From NCBI GenBank assembly GCA_964640795.1, contig CAZXIN010000020.1:27106-91105 (forward strand): a stretch of 64,000 nucleotides of DNA, in the 5' to 3' direction. Every line of letters begins with the position of its first letter. The stretch's first letter is position 1. Both the position numbers and the translations under genes were made by a program. Shown here one piece after another: positions 7,285 through 14,708 of this stretch. The DNA is from M269 sp964640795 (GTDB taxonomy: Bacteria; Pseudomonadota; Gammaproteobacteria; Enterobacterales; Alteromonadaceae). Below the pieces are notes generated by a model. That model saw nothing but the letters and a program-made list of their open reading frames with translations, made no database searches and was not told the DNA's origin.

Positions 7285-7386
7285 CCTCTAACATAAGCAG
7301 CAAACACTCGCTGGCTATAATGCGAAGCAGCCAGCGAGTATTTGTCCGAGTGAGCGATAGCGAAAAGCTTAATGTTTTTGTTATGT
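7285..7386 (-). repeat. attC site of the 7381-7650 cassette
   Basis: Long type; left core CCTCTAAC with a second ATAAC a few bases upstream, right core GTTATGT (7380-7386), arms CTCGCTGGCT / AGCCAGCGAG. Confidence 0.9.
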
Positions 7387-7650
7387 TTCATTAACTATTC
7401 GAACTCTTGGTTGTCCCATATCTGATCTCCTAGCCCACTTTATCTGATGTTCCAAATATGAACGCTTTAGCCAGTCTTTGTTACTTGGCCAAATGCACAC
7501 TAAATTTGACCTATATTTGCTATTAGAGTCGATCAAACGAAACCTTAACGCCGAATCATCGCCATTAACAAACTCGGGGACACAGCCCAGATACAAGTTT
7601 TTCAACTTTCTTAAAAGAGCAGGCTTTGCTTTAGAAGGATCTGCATCCAT
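7381..7650 (-). CDS. Hypothetical basic cassette protein
   Basis: The 89-residue product is basic and soluble, with LLRKLKNLYLGCVPEF near the start and an ending rich in Arg and Lys (IKWARRSDMGQPRVRIVNET). AAAGGT lies 8 bases before the ATG. I recognise no family. Confidence 0.55.
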   Translation of the reverse strand: MDADPSKAKPALLRKLKNLYLGCVPEFVNGDDSALRFRLIDSNSKYRSNLVCIWPSNKDWLKRSYLEHQIKWARRSDMGQPRVRIVNET

Positions 7651-7686
7651 ACAATTTGACCTTTTAATTAATATCTTTCGAATGAG

Positions 7687-7751
7687 ACATAACTTCTCAA
7701 ATATGGGTAGCGCGTTGTTTGCGCGTCCCTGTCATAATTTGTTTGTTATAT
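7687..7751 (-). repeat. Short divergent attC of the 7758-8180 cassette
   Basis: This 65-bp site has cores ACATAAC (7687) and GTTATAT (7745), with a compact GGGTAGCGCG / CGCGTCCC hairpin (TTGTTTG loop) unlike the other sites. Confidence 0.75.
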
Positions 7752-7757
7752 GTCATT

Positions 7758-8180
7758 TTAATTCTTTGCAAAAACCAAATATACCCATGCTGATAATGCA
7801 CTGCTAGCCCCCATTACTCCAAAACTTATGACACCAAAAATGTTCCTCGCTTTGGTCTCCCCGATAAATGGGTTTTGCCCATGACTAGATAGCAAAGAGG
7901 ATTCATAACTTAAATAGCTTGCGACGGAAAAGCCTACACAAATAAAGAGGAAACATGAATTAAAAAGGCTAAGCTTGCTTATGCTCCAATCTAGCCCAAA
8001 CAACAAGAAAAATGAAAACACTAAACCGAGAATGAAGTAAGTGACAAAACCAAATGCTCCATAAAAAATCGATTGGGAAGACCAACTAAAAAACAAGTAT
8101 TCGTTCAACTGTAAGAATAAGAAACCAACAACAGCACAAGTCAATCCAGAATATAAACTTGCACTCAGTTTTTCAGACAT
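7758..8180 (-). CDS. Cassette-encoded four-helix membrane protein
   Basis: From ATG 8180 (MSEKLSAS; AGAGAAG upstream) the product has about 140 residues and four predicted membrane segments (about residues 7-28, 37-62, 68-88 and 112-135), with a short extramembrane loop SSLLSSHGQNPFIGETKARN. No family is recognised. The in-frame ATG at 8222 would add residues that belong to the neighbouring attC. Confidence 0.65.
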   Translation of the reverse strand: MSEKLSASLYSGLTCAVVGFLFLQLNEYLFFSWSSQSIFYGAFGFVTYFILGLVFSFFLLFGLDWSISKLSLFNSCFLFICVGFSVASYLSYESSLLSSHGQNPFIGETKARNIFGVISFGVMGASSALSAWVYLVFAKN

Positions 8181-8203
8181 ACGAGCTTCTCTATGAAATA
8201 TAA

Positions 8204-8306
8204 CTTCTAACATAAGCGGCAAATACTTGTTTGCTATAATGAGAAACAGCCAGCAAGTATTTGTCCGAGTGAGCGACAGCGAACGAACTTAATGTTTTTG
8301 TTATAC
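8204..8306 (-). repeat. attC site of the 8310-8561 cassette
   Basis: Long type; left core CTTCTAAC, right core GTTATAC (8300-8306), arms CTTGTTTGCT / AGCCAGCAAG with mismatches, tail GAGCGACAGCGAAC. Confidence 0.9.
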
Positions 8307-8309
8307 GCA

Positions 8310-8561
8310 TCAATCTCCACCGCCATCTCCTCCACCAAAGGAGTCAGAATCTGAGTACGATGGGTGATCTCCAGTGTAATTCGGTTCACCACTATCACCA
8401 TGACCATACTTTCTTGGTTTTGCTGTGCCTGAAAGGTGTTTGGCGAGTATTAGAGGCCCCACAATTAGCGCTATCCAGCCAAATGGACTTGATGTTTCAG
8501 ATATTACATTAACCCCACCAAATACTATCAAAATGGGGCCAGCTAAATATTTAATATGCAT
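8310..8561 (-). CDS. Small membrane protein with Gly/Ser/Asp-rich tail
   Basis: The start at 8561 (MHIKYLAGP) has AAGGAAAG upstream. The product has 83 residues: two hydrophobic segments (LAGPILIVFGGVNVI and GWIALIVGPLILA), then a hydrophilic tail ending SFGGGDGGGD. The function is unknown. A longer in-frame reading to 8714 is a translated attC (NKNINSFAIAHWDK), not protein. Confidence 0.65.
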   Translation of the reverse strand: MHIKYLAGPILIVFGGVNVISETSSPFGWIALIVGPLILAKHLSGTAKPRKYGHGDSGEPNYTGDHPSYSDSDSFGGGDGGGD

Positions 8562-8575
8562 AGGCTTTCCTTGGC

Positions 8576-8692
8576 GTATAACGCCCCTATAAAGGGCTAA
8601 AACTTGTCGGCTATAATGACTGAGACGAGGGAAAGCCAACGAGTTTTTGTCCCAGTGAGCGATAGCGAACGAATTGATGTTTTTATTATAAG
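8576..8692 (-). repeat. attC with mutated right core (Nudix cassette)
   Basis: Left core GTATAAC (8576); the right core reads ATTATAA (8685) where G is expected, so its recombination point is probably damaged. Arms are ACTTGTCGGCT / AGCCAACGAGT, with tail GAGCGATAGCGAAC. Confidence 0.75.
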
Positions 8693-9116
8693 CACATCTC
8701 TTCAATACACCCAATAGCCTCTCTAAATACTTGATTACACTCGAATGTTATAGGCGATCCTAACTTGTGCCAAAAAAACTGAAATTATGACCACCATCAT
8801 CATTTGTGAAAAACTCCCATTTATCAGGTAGCTCTTGCTCTATATGACAAAGCACAAAATACCAAAGATGATTCAGATAACTACTCTCCCAGTCACGCAA
8901 TTGAGTTACCCTTGAAACAAGCTCAATTCCTGATTCTTCTCCTAGCTCCCGTAATGCAGCATCTTCAATTGTTTTATCTTCTATCTCTAAGGTGCCTTTA
9001 ACAATTTGAACTCCTGCTATTGGGTGTCCGAATAGGAGAACTTCTTTACTCGACCCTGTATTTCTAAGTACTACAGGGCAAACTTTAACTTCTCTACGCT
9101 CGATTCGTTGTTGCAC
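8686..9116 (-). pseudogene. Nudix hydrolase gene, frameshifted near the 3' end
   Basis: Residues 1-110 form a Nudix domain with the box core RELGEESGI; its spacing from the leading Gly is one residue longer than the classic motif. The frame stops at 8760 after FSFFGTS. Adding one T to the run of seven T at 8772-8778 (minus strand) restores a tail FWHKLGSPITFECNQ... ending GCIEEMCL at the TAA 8686-8688, inside the attC as for its neighbours. That tail matches the usual Nudix cassette ending. The catalytic core is intact, so the short product may still fold. A sequencing error in the homopolymer is the other explanation. Confidence 0.75.
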
Positions 9117-9131
9117 GCTCTCTCCTTGTGC

Positions 9132-9223
9132 TTATAACGGCTAAGCTAAATGGAACAAACTTGTTGGCTATAATCGCGAATCGCAGCCAATGAGTTTGTG
9201 TCCGGTTGAGCTTTTTGTTAGGT
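9132..9223 (-). repeat. attC site of the 9227-9553 cassette
   Basis: Cores TTATAAC (9132) and GTTAGGT (9217) flank arms CTTGTTGGCTA / AGCCAATGAG, with ending CGGTTGAGCTTTTTGTTAG. Confidence 0.9.
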
Positions 9224-9226
9224 AAC

Positions 9227-9553
9227 TTATGGATATGCAATTCCTGTAACTACACACCTTTCAGCAAAGTATTTATCATTCGAATCTAGGTAAACTTGTA
9301 CTACTTTATCGGCTGCTCTAGCTGCAAGTAATGCGCTAACCAAATGATTATCGACCTTTCTGATACCAGCCCATGTATTGTCACAAGTGGCATTATTGAA
9401 ATTACCTTCAATTTTGAACTGAACAATATCTGGATGAGGAAGGAAATTTTTACCTATAAATTCAACTCGTTTTATACTCCCTTCTCCATCAACTGCCTCC
9501 GCCGAAATTGCAAAACACAGCAATGTGACACCAAAAATCCGTTTATTCTTCAT
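9227..9553 (-). CDS. Small exported protein, paralogous cassette family
   Basis: The 108-residue precursor has a signal peptide (MKNKRIFGVTLLCFAISAEA) and mature part with ATCDNTWAGI, the helix HLVSALLAARAADKVVQVYL and a final Cys (AERCVVTGIAYP). Two Cys and the ALLAA helix sit where the other family members have them. The mature product is about 88 residues. Exported; function unknown. Confidence 0.75.
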   Translation of the reverse strand: MKNKRIFGVTLLCFAISAEAVDGEGSIKRVEFIGKNFLPHPDIVQFKIEGNFNNATCDNTWAGIRKVDNHLVSALLAARAADKVVQVYLDSNDKYFAERCVVTGIAYP

Positions 9554-9576
9554 GGTATTCCTTTTCTTGAATAGTT

Positions 9577-9689
9577 ACCTAACTTTTAACATAAGCGGCG
9601 CAAACTCGCTGGCTAAAATACAAAAAGAGCTAGCGAGTTGGTGTCCGCCCCACCCCTGACAAGGGTGAAGTTTATTTGTTTTGTTATGT
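9577..9689 (-). repeat. attC site of the 9684-10088 cassette
   Basis: Left core ACCTAAC or the inner CTTTTAAC, right core GTTATGT (9683-9689), arms CTCGCTGGCT / AGCTAGCGAG, and the CCCCTGACAAGGGTGAAG tail. Confidence 0.9.
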
Positions 9690-10088
9690 TTCATTTGACA
9701 CTAAGCTTCTTTCAATAAAGCTCATATCCGATTTTACAAATATTACCAAAACTGCCTTAGGGCCTAATAGAAGAGAACCCGTGCTTAATAGAATAAATGA
9801 ATCATCGTTAATGAGTCTGTAAGTATACGGCTTGCCCCAAGGATCTTTTGGCAATCTTTTAATTAAATTATCATCTAGAAGTAACTCCAGCCATTCGCCT
9901 TCGTCAGGCAAATGTCCATGTTTATCATACGAAGTCGATATAGATTTTGCGATTAGGCCTAGCTCGACTTCAGCTTCTTTAACTCTTGACTCGATAATAG
10001 GGTCATAAAGGCCTCTATGAACTACAGATCCAATACCTGTAAGTATAAGTAATGTAATAAGTACAGATAAAATCTTTGTCTTACTCAC
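9684..10088 (-). CDS. GspG-like pseudopilin-family protein (orphan)
   Basis: The start is GTG 10088 with GGAGCAA upstream. The 134-residue product has an N-terminal hydrophobic helix (ILSVLITLLILTGIGSVV) and a globular part with the type II secretion GspG hallmark DPWGKPYTYR, preceded by LIKRLPK. The typical prepilin cleavage motif (Gly then Phe/Met-Thr-Leu-Ile-Glu) is not seen, so it may stay a membrane-anchored protein. No other secretion gene is near. The role is unknown. Confidence 0.7.
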   Translation of the reverse strand: MSKTKILSVLITLLILTGIGSVVHRGLYDPIIESRVKEAEVELGLIAKSISTSYDKHGHLPDEGEWLELLLDDNLIKRLPKDPWGKPYTYRLINDDSFILLSTGSLLLGPKAVLVIFVKSDMSFIERSLVSNET

Positions 10089-10107
10089 TTACATTGCTCC
10101 GTATGAG

Positions 10108-10199
10108 ACATAACGGCCCAACTAAGCGCCGGATACTTGTTGGCTACAATGCGACGAAGCAGCCAACGAATATGTGTCTGATTAAGTTGTTTGTTATAT
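10108..10199 (-). repeat. attC site of the 10200-10547 cassette
   Basis: Cores ACATAAC (10108) and GTTATAT (10193) flank arms ACTTGTTGGCTA / AGCCAACGAATA, with ending TGATTAAGTTGTTTGTTAT. Confidence 0.9.
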
Positions 10200-10547
10200 T
10201 CATTTATGCAGTTTAATCCAAACAGCATCATTGCAGCTTTCTGAATTGCTTATTGTAGCAACGCTAACTCTCTTACCCGACATGAAAGCAGCTAAAGCAG
10301 CGGAGTAAGCCCTATTGTGAACCTCTTTACCATTTTCTGAATTGCCTGCTGCTAAATCCGCATTTGCACGATAATAACGAACAACCCCGTTTGTACAAAC
10401 GCCTCCTCCACCGACTAAATGTAAAACAAACTCATTTGTTCCAGCAGAGGTATTCTCAACGGACGTTATTTCTGCATTAGTTACGATATGGGTAGCATTA
10501 GCCATGAACGTGGCAAAAACTGATAAGCCGATTAAAAGTGTTTTCAT
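10200..10547 (-). CDS. Small exported protein, paralogous cassette family
   Basis: The 115-residue precursor has a signal peptide (MKTLLIGLSVFATFMANA) and AGGGAA 3 bases before the ATG. The mature part has VCTNGVVRYYRA, then the family helix NRAYSAALAAFMSGKRVSVA and the terminal Cys (SESCNDAVWIKL). This is a full-length member with the most typical motif order. Exported; function unknown. Confidence 0.8.
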   Translation of the reverse strand: MKTLLIGLSVFATFMANATHIVTNAEITSVENTSAGTNEFVLHLVGGGGVCTNGVVRYYRANADLAAGNSENGKEVHNRAYSAALAAFMSGKRVSVATISNSESCNDAVWIKLHK

Positions 10548-10568
10548 AAATTCCCTATGTACGATTGA

Positions 10569-10619
10569 ATATAACGCTTAAGCCAACAAGTATGTTTCCA
10601 ATTAAGCTTTTTGTTAGCA
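10569..10619 (-). repeat. Deletion-derived attC of the gene-free cassette (copy 2)
   Basis: Only about 50 bp: core TATAAC, one arm (AGCCAACAAGTATG) and ending ATTAAGCTTTTTGTTAG. The left hairpin arm present in other sites is missing. Confidence 0.75.
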
Positions 10620-10854
10620 ACCGCATAGTACGGCGATGTTTGATTTGATTGATGAACTAACAAACTGTGACTTCCTTTGTTGAATTGTGTTGCTGCATTT
10701 CCGTTGCCTTTTTATTTGTCAGTATTTGATAAATTTATATTGCCAGACTTTTCAATTTACATGAACCACTTTTTGAAGCCAGTGACTTAACAGAAAAGTT
10801 AAACATTTTGCATGCCAACCTACAGGTAAATAAATCAAGCTAAAGGGTTGGGTT
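10620..10854 (-). repeat. Gene-free integron cassette, copy 2
   Basis: This matches copy 1 (1041-1290) over about 200 bases and has no long ORF. It keeps the 13-codon minus-strand ORF at 10657-10698 (MQQHNSTKEVTVC). Copy 1 differs at the nucleotide level but retains length and Met, Gln, His-Asn, Glu, Thr and Cys positions. Confidence 0.75.
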
Positions 10855-10962
10855 AGCTAACGTTTAGCATATGGGACAATCATTCGCTGGCTATAATGCG
10901 AAGCAGCCAGCGAGTATCTGTCCCATTGAGCGACAGCGAACGGCTTAATGCTTTTGTTAGAG
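10855..10962 (-). repeat. attC site of the 10957-11361 cassette
   Basis: Cores AGCTAAC (10855) and GTTAGAG (10956) flank arms ATTCGCTGGCT / AGCCAGCGAGTA, tail GAGCGACAGCGAAC. Confidence 0.9.
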
Positions 10963-11361
10963 TTTTTTATGCACTAACCATTTTTGCATTTCACTTGTAC
11001 GACATAAAGCAATTATAAGAAGTACCACCCCACCGCCTAAAAGACTTAAGTAATCAACATTCTCGAAAGTAGATATACCGCCTCCTTTTAGGAAAAGAAC
11101 CGGTAATACATTAACAGCTAATAAAATGTAGTTGATTTGCAAAATTGCTTTAGACCCAGCTAACAAGCTTCTAACAAGATAAGTTAATAAGCCGACCGTA
11201 ATTAGTAAAATGATGCCGCTTTCGGTAATAAGATCCTCAGAGCCATCTTCGCCCAAATAGGGGATATAGTTGGTCGATAAAACTACAAGTGATTCAACAA
11301 TATATAAAAGTATTATTAAAGAACCAACCTTAGGGAATACTCGACCTTTTTCAATATTCAA
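10957..11361 (-). CDS. Cassette membrane protein, likely TTG start
   Basis: The product has about 134 residues and four predicted membrane segments (SLIILLYIVESLVVLSTNY, SGIILLITVGLLTYLV, ILQINYILLAVNVLPVLFL and SLLGGGVVLLIIAL). GGAGG lies 7 bases before TTG 11361, whereas the ATG at 11412 has no such site and sits in the neighbouring attC. The function is unknown. Confidence 0.6.
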   Translation of the reverse strand: MNIEKGRVFPKVGSLIILLYIVESLVVLSTNYIPYLGEDGSEDLITESGIILLITVGLLTYLVRSLLAGSKAILQINYILLAVNVLPVLFLKGGGISTFENVDYLSLLGGGVVLLIIALCRTSEMQKWLVHKKL

Positions 11362-11388
11362 AAATATACCTCCATGTTCAAAGTAAAG

Positions 11389-11472
11389 CTCTAACGCCTC
11401 GTTAAGAGGCAAAAATTAGCGACGAAGGAGCAAAAGCCAACTGTTTTTGTCCTTTTAAACGACTTGTTATGT
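11389..11472 (-). repeat. attC site of the 11478-12155 cassette
   Basis: Cores GCTCTAAC (11389) and GTTATGT (11466-11472). Arms are weak; it carries the GCGACGAAGGAGC spacer shared with the site at 4259. Confidence 0.75.
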
Positions 11473-11477
11473 GTATT

Positions 11478-12155
11478 TTACACTGAACCAGATATTTCCA
11501 ATTTTTTGGTATCAAGATCGAAAGTAGATAAAACCTTAGATTTAACTGAATAAATAAGTTTACCCCCTTCTTTAAGCGCCACTTTGCCCAGTAGCTGATT
11601 AAACAGCCACTCCCTAGGCATAGATTCAGCAATAATTGAGTCTTGAACCAATGTGCCACATTTATAAATTTTTTGAGTTAGTTGAAAAGTATTCAATTGA
11701 TGATGACACTCAATTATGCAAGTGACTTCTTTTCGCTTCCAAGTTTTTTCAATATGAACCCATTCGTTTTTAAAACCAACGGATTTAAACTTTTCTATGG
11801 CAGAAAACACCTCTGCTTTAGGTAACTCAACATATTTTGCAGCAACCTCAAAACCATGTTTTAGAATACTTTCGAAAGCTAAATATTTTTCATCATCTGA
11901 GTGAATGAAACATCCTAAATCTTGTGAAATATTAACATAGGCAATTGCAGGATCTTTTGCCAGCCTAAACTCAGTTTCTATTGGGGACTTAGAGCAATTT
12001 ATAACTAGTCTTGAAAATTCACTACGAAAGTTAAGTGGGTATAAGAGCCTTTCAATGAAATGAACCATAGATCTAGAATTTACAATTACAGTTTTTTGCT
12101 CTTCTTCGGTGTATGTACTATCTAAAACCAATTGAATATCCCAAAATCGAGTCAT
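11478..12155 (-). CDS. Large hypothetical cassette protein
   Basis: From ATG 12155 (MTRFWDIQL, GGGAAAG upstream) the product is about 225 residues, among the largest in the array. It is a soluble alpha/beta protein with YVNISQDLGCFIHSDDEKY, GFKNEWVHIEKTWKRKEVTCII and MPREWLFNQLLGKVAL. No signal, membrane segment or recognised family. The in-frame ATG 12179 lies in an attC. Confidence 0.65.
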   Translation of the reverse strand: MTRFWDIQLVLDSTYTEEEQKTVIVNSRSMVHFIERLLYPLNFRSEFSRLVINCSKSPIETEFRLAKDPAIAYVNISQDLGCFIHSDDEKYLAFESILKHGFEVAAKYVELPKAEVFSAIEKFKSVGFKNEWVHIEKTWKRKEVTCIIECHHQLNTFQLTQKIYKCGTLVQDSIIAESMPREWLFNQLLGKVALKEGGKLIYSVKSKVLSTFDLDTKKLEISGSV

Positions 12156-12174
12156 ACTCACAACTTTCCCAATA

Positions 12175-12214
12175 CACATAACGGTTAATTTTCCAGTTGA
12201 TGTTTTTGTTAGCT
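12175..12214 (-). repeat. Minimal attC remnant (about 40 bp)
   Basis: Core CATAAC is followed by only about 25 bases and GTTAGCT (12208-12214); no GCTGGCT/AGCCAGC arms remain. It probably cannot fold as a normal attC. Confidence 0.65.
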
Positions 12215-12547
12215 ATTACGCGGGATAACTAAAGCTCTAATAAAACATTGTTCATCATTAAAGATGACGCGAACATTTCTATTAGCACTGCTTGCAGCAA
12301 GAAGCATTGAGTATTCCTTATCGAAATTTTCACGTACCGGATTTAAACACAAAGCCTGCCAAGAGCTGTTACATGTGCATTTAGAGTAATCGATAGCTAC
12401 GCTATCCGCTGTTAAATCGTATAATCTAAATGTAATTGATGAACCATCGTAACCTGAAGCTAGATCAGTAACCTTGCCTTCCCTCCATGAATTGGAAAAA
12501 ACACCCGATGAAAATAACAATAACGAGACAATCAATAAATATTTCAT
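12209..12547 (-). CDS. Small exported protein, paralogous cassette family
   Basis: The start at 12547 (MKYLLIVSLLLF) is placed by AGGAG 4 bases upstream. The product is about 112 residues: a signal peptide to SGVFS, mature KCTCNSSWQALCLNP with three Cys, helix EYSMLLAASSANRNVRVIF and a last Cys (EQCFIRALVI). It has more Cys than most relatives, so two disulfides are possible. Exported; function unknown. Confidence 0.75.
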   Translation of the reverse strand: MKYLLIVSLLLFSSGVFSNSWREGKVTDLASGYDGSSITFRLYDLTADSVAIDYSKCTCNSSWQALCLNPVRENFDKEYSMLLAASSANRNVRVIFNDEQCFIRALVIPRNS

Positions 12548-12564
12548 AAAACTCCTTTTTTGGT

Positions 12565-12663
12565 AGCTAACTTTTAACATAAGCGGCGCAAACTCACTGG
12601 CTATACTTGCGAGGAACGAGCCAAAGCCAGTGAGTTTGGGTCAAGTTGATTGGTTTGTTAGGT
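12565..12663 (-). repeat. attC site of the 12658-12978 cassette
   Basis: Cores AGCTAAC (12565) and GTTAGGT (12657) flank arms ACTCACTGGCT / AGCCAGTGAGT with the GCGAGGAACGAGC centre. Confidence 0.9.
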
Positions 12664-12978
12664 GCCGGTTGACTTAAATTCACTTAAAAGCTTTCCATAT
12701 TCATCATAAAACTCAGCGGAAAAAATAAATTCATTTTTGGTAAAAAGATCCATTACTTTTAAGCCGTTTTCCTCGACTAACAACATTTCACCATGAATTA
12801 CAACTTCACCGTCCTCGAACAACGCTAGTTCCGCCCAATCACACTCTGCTTCATATTCAAACCAAGATGATTTTCGACATTTCCAACCTGATCTGCGAAA
12901 CATATCTACAATGTCAGATATGCTTCGTTGAGCGATTGTTGCAGCAAACTGCGGATATTCTTTGTCTTCATCTAACAT
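12658..12978 (-). CDS. Hypothetical acidic cassette protein
   Basis: The 106-residue product is soluble and acidic, with an early IAQRSISDIVDMFRRSGWKC and aromatic strands (SSWFEYEAECDWAELALF, FIFSAEFYDEY). It has the size and charge of small immunity-type proteins but no family is recognised. Confidence 0.6.
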   Translation of the reverse strand: MLDEDKEYPQFAATIAQRSISDIVDMFRRSGWKCRKSSWFEYEAECDWAELALFEDGEVVIHGEMLLVEENGLKVMDLFTKNEFIFSAEFYDEYGKLLSEFKSTGT

Positions 12979-12999
12979 TGAATCACCAAAGGCACATAA

Positions 13000-13076
13000 C
13001 TTCTAACATAGGCGGCAAATACTTGCTGGCTATAATGCGAAGCAGACAGCGAACGTGCTTGATGTTTTTGTTATGT
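13000..13076 (-). repeat. Internally deleted attC of the ExbD-like cassette
   Basis: Core CTTCTAAC (13000) and GTTATGT (13070-13076) are intact. The left arm ACTTGCTGGCT is present, but the right arm is fused into the tail (GCAGACAGCGAACGTG), about 25 bp shorter than the parent type. Confidence 0.75.
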
Positions 13077-13451
13077 TTCTTCACGCACCGTCCAAACAAC
13101 TTTTAACTCATTAAACTCTCTTCTAATGTCATCAGTCAACTGAACAACATTGCTGTGCTTCACATTTGATGAGGCAGATATGATGACACCCATCCTCCAG
13201 CCACGGTCAACTAACACTTTAATAGAATCGATTATTTGCTTTTCCGAAACTATTTTTCCTCTATGTGTGATTAAGCCACTGTTATCTACACTAATACTCA
13301 AATCTGACTCATAGCATTCACAGATTACGTTTGGCGTTGGTACTTGTACTGAGATCGATTTTTCAGAATTAGTCAAAAAAACGGCAGCCCATGCAGCCAA
13401 AATACAAAATAACAATCCAATGAAGCCTAATTTAAAGTGATCTAATTCCAT
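13071..13451 (-). CDS. ExbD/TolR-like protein (orphan)
   Basis: The 126-residue product has a short cytosolic N-terminus, one membrane helix (LGFIGLLFCILAAWAAVFL) and a periplasmic domain that follows the ExbD/TolR pattern: ISVDNSGLITHRGKIVSEKQI, GWRMGVIISASSNVKHSNVVQLTDDI. In ExbD the helix carries an essential Asp after the first residues; here LDHFKLG has Asp 4, which does not clearly match. No exbB or tolQ is nearby. AGGTGA is 6 bases upstream of the ATG. It may be a modulator or decoy of a proton channel complex. Confidence 0.7.
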   Translation of the reverse strand: MELDHFKLGFIGLLFCILAAWAAVFLTNSEKSISVQVPTPNVICECYESDLSISVDNSGLITHRGKIVSEKQIIDSIKVLVDRGWRMGVIISASSNVKHSNVVQLTDDIRREFNELKVVWTVREET

Positions 13452-13466
13452 GCGAGTTCACCTGAA

Positions 13467-13573
13467 ACATAACGTTTCAAATAACCGGCGCCAGCTTGCT
13501 GGCTAAAATAAAAAAGAGCCAGCGAGTTGGCGTCCGACCCTGACAAGGGTGAAGTTGATTTGTTTTGTTAGGC
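13467..13573 (-). repeat. attC site of the 13574-14128 cassette
   Basis: Cores ACATAAC (13467) and GTTAGGC (13567) flank arms CTTGCTGGCT / AGCCAGCGAG, with the GACCCTGACAAGGGTGAAG tail hairpin. Confidence 0.9.
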
Positions 13574-14128
13574 TTAATTGTATTCTGCATTTATATTGAC
13601 AATAGTTGCTTCTGCTGTGGCAGGGAGTAACAATAACCATTCATCATTACTTTTCATCAGCTTTTGCACAATTTCCTGTGTAATGCTTTTCTCACCCACA
13701 CTCAAAGATAACTCATACACAACATATGCTGTATCATCTTTAATCAAGCTTGTGACTATCGATGCTTTCGATTGCTTTAACATTTCTATAAGATCTGGAG
13801 AAGAGCGAGTAACAAATTTATTCATCCGCTCAAAAGCCTCTCTATTATTCATAGCTTCAAATTTAGAGAGTTCTTCTACGTCAAATAGAGGCAGCAAATT
13901 TTGGATAGCTTCTTCTTTTTTAGAACCATGAAATGCACTGTCAAATACTTCCCTGAATCTTTCTAAGGCAAACGGATGCATTAGCTCACTCATTTTGACC
14001 ACATCATAATCCTTTACTGCGTCGAAATATTTATTAAGCGTTTGCTCCACATTAGCATCTTCCGCCTGCGAGTTTGAGCATAAAGAACATAGGAAAATTA
14101 GAAGATAAATTGGATATGCGATTTTCAT
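13574..14128 (-). CDS. Exported NTF2-like-type hypothetical protein
   Basis: This 184-residue product has a signal peptide (MKIAYPIYLLIFLCSLCSNSQA) and AAGGAGAG before the ATG. The mature part begins VEQTLNKYFDAVKDYDVVKMSELMHP, a pattern of NTF2-like or DUF4878-type domains, and ends in strands (DTAYVVYELSLS, DEWLLLLPATAEA). The periplasmic role is unknown and the fold is an inference. Confidence 0.65.
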   Translation of the reverse strand: MKIAYPIYLLIFLCSLCSNSQAEDANVEQTLNKYFDAVKDYDVVKMSELMHPFALERFREVFDSAFHGSKKEEAIQNLLPLFDVEELSKFEAMNNREAFERMNKFVTRSSPDLIEMLKQSKASIVTSLIKDDTAYVVYELSLSVGEKSITQEIVQKLMKSNDEWLLLLPATAEATIVNINAEYN

Positions 14129-14143
14129 CTAGCTCTCCTTGAG

Positions 14144-14225
14144 CCTAACGCTTAAGCTAAACAGCAGTTACGAGTGCATTGGCAAAGCCAACGAGTAACT
14201 GTCTGATTGAGTTTTTTGTTAGGCA
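14144..14225 (-). repeat. attC site of the 14219-14602 cassette
   Basis: Cores GCCTAAC (14144) and GTTAGGC (14219) flank arms AGCAGTTACGAGT / CGAGTAACTGT. Confidence 0.85.
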
Positions 14226-14602
14226 TACCTAAACACTCCAATATAAAATCCAGATTCTATTGCCACATAACTCAATAAAGCCGCAGTAAACAAGCAAGCG
14301 ATATAGATTCTATTTTTGCCAAATTTAACACGATTATATGTAGCTAAACTAGAGGCTAAAATACTTAAGGCAACTGAAAGAATTAGTAGCGATTGCCTTA
14401 GGTTATTTTCTGTGAGCATAAAACTTTGAGTATTATGCTCTGATGTCGAAATGCCTGAACTAAAAAAAGTCCAAAGCTGACTGACTTTGTTCAAAAGAAT
14501 AGGTTCATCACTTCCATAACGTAAATCAATATCTGTAACATAGAAAATTAGAAAGAATGATATTGAAAAAAGGACTATCAAAATTGAATAAGTCAACTTC
14601 AT
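14219..14602 (-). CDS. Cassette membrane protein, hypothetical
   Basis: The 127-residue product has three predicted membrane segments (ILIVLFSISFFLIFYV, LLILSVALSILASSLA and IYIACLFTAALLSYVAI) and a loop of about 45 residues after the first. No family recognised. Confidence 0.65.
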   Translation of the reverse strand: MKLTYSILIVLFSISFFLIFYVTDIDLRYGSDEPILLNKVSQLWTFFSSGISTSEHNTQSFMLTENNLRQSLLILSVALSILASSLATYNRVKFGKNRIYIACLFTAALLSYVAIESGFYIGVFRYA

Positions 14603-14609
14603 CTTGTAT

Positions 14610-14708
14610 GCCTAACGCCCCTATCACAGGCGATTGAACGCTGGCTAAACTAAGTGAGGCACGAACGCAGCCAGCGAGAAAGCGTCCTAGTGCATTGGTT
14701 TGTTAGGT
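14610..14708 (-). repeat. attC site of the 14703-15041 cassette
   Basis: Cores GCCTAAC (14610) and GTTAGGT (14702) flank arms GAACGCTGGCT / AGCCAGCGAGAAAGC with an AGTGAGGCACGAACGC centre. Confidence 0.85.
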
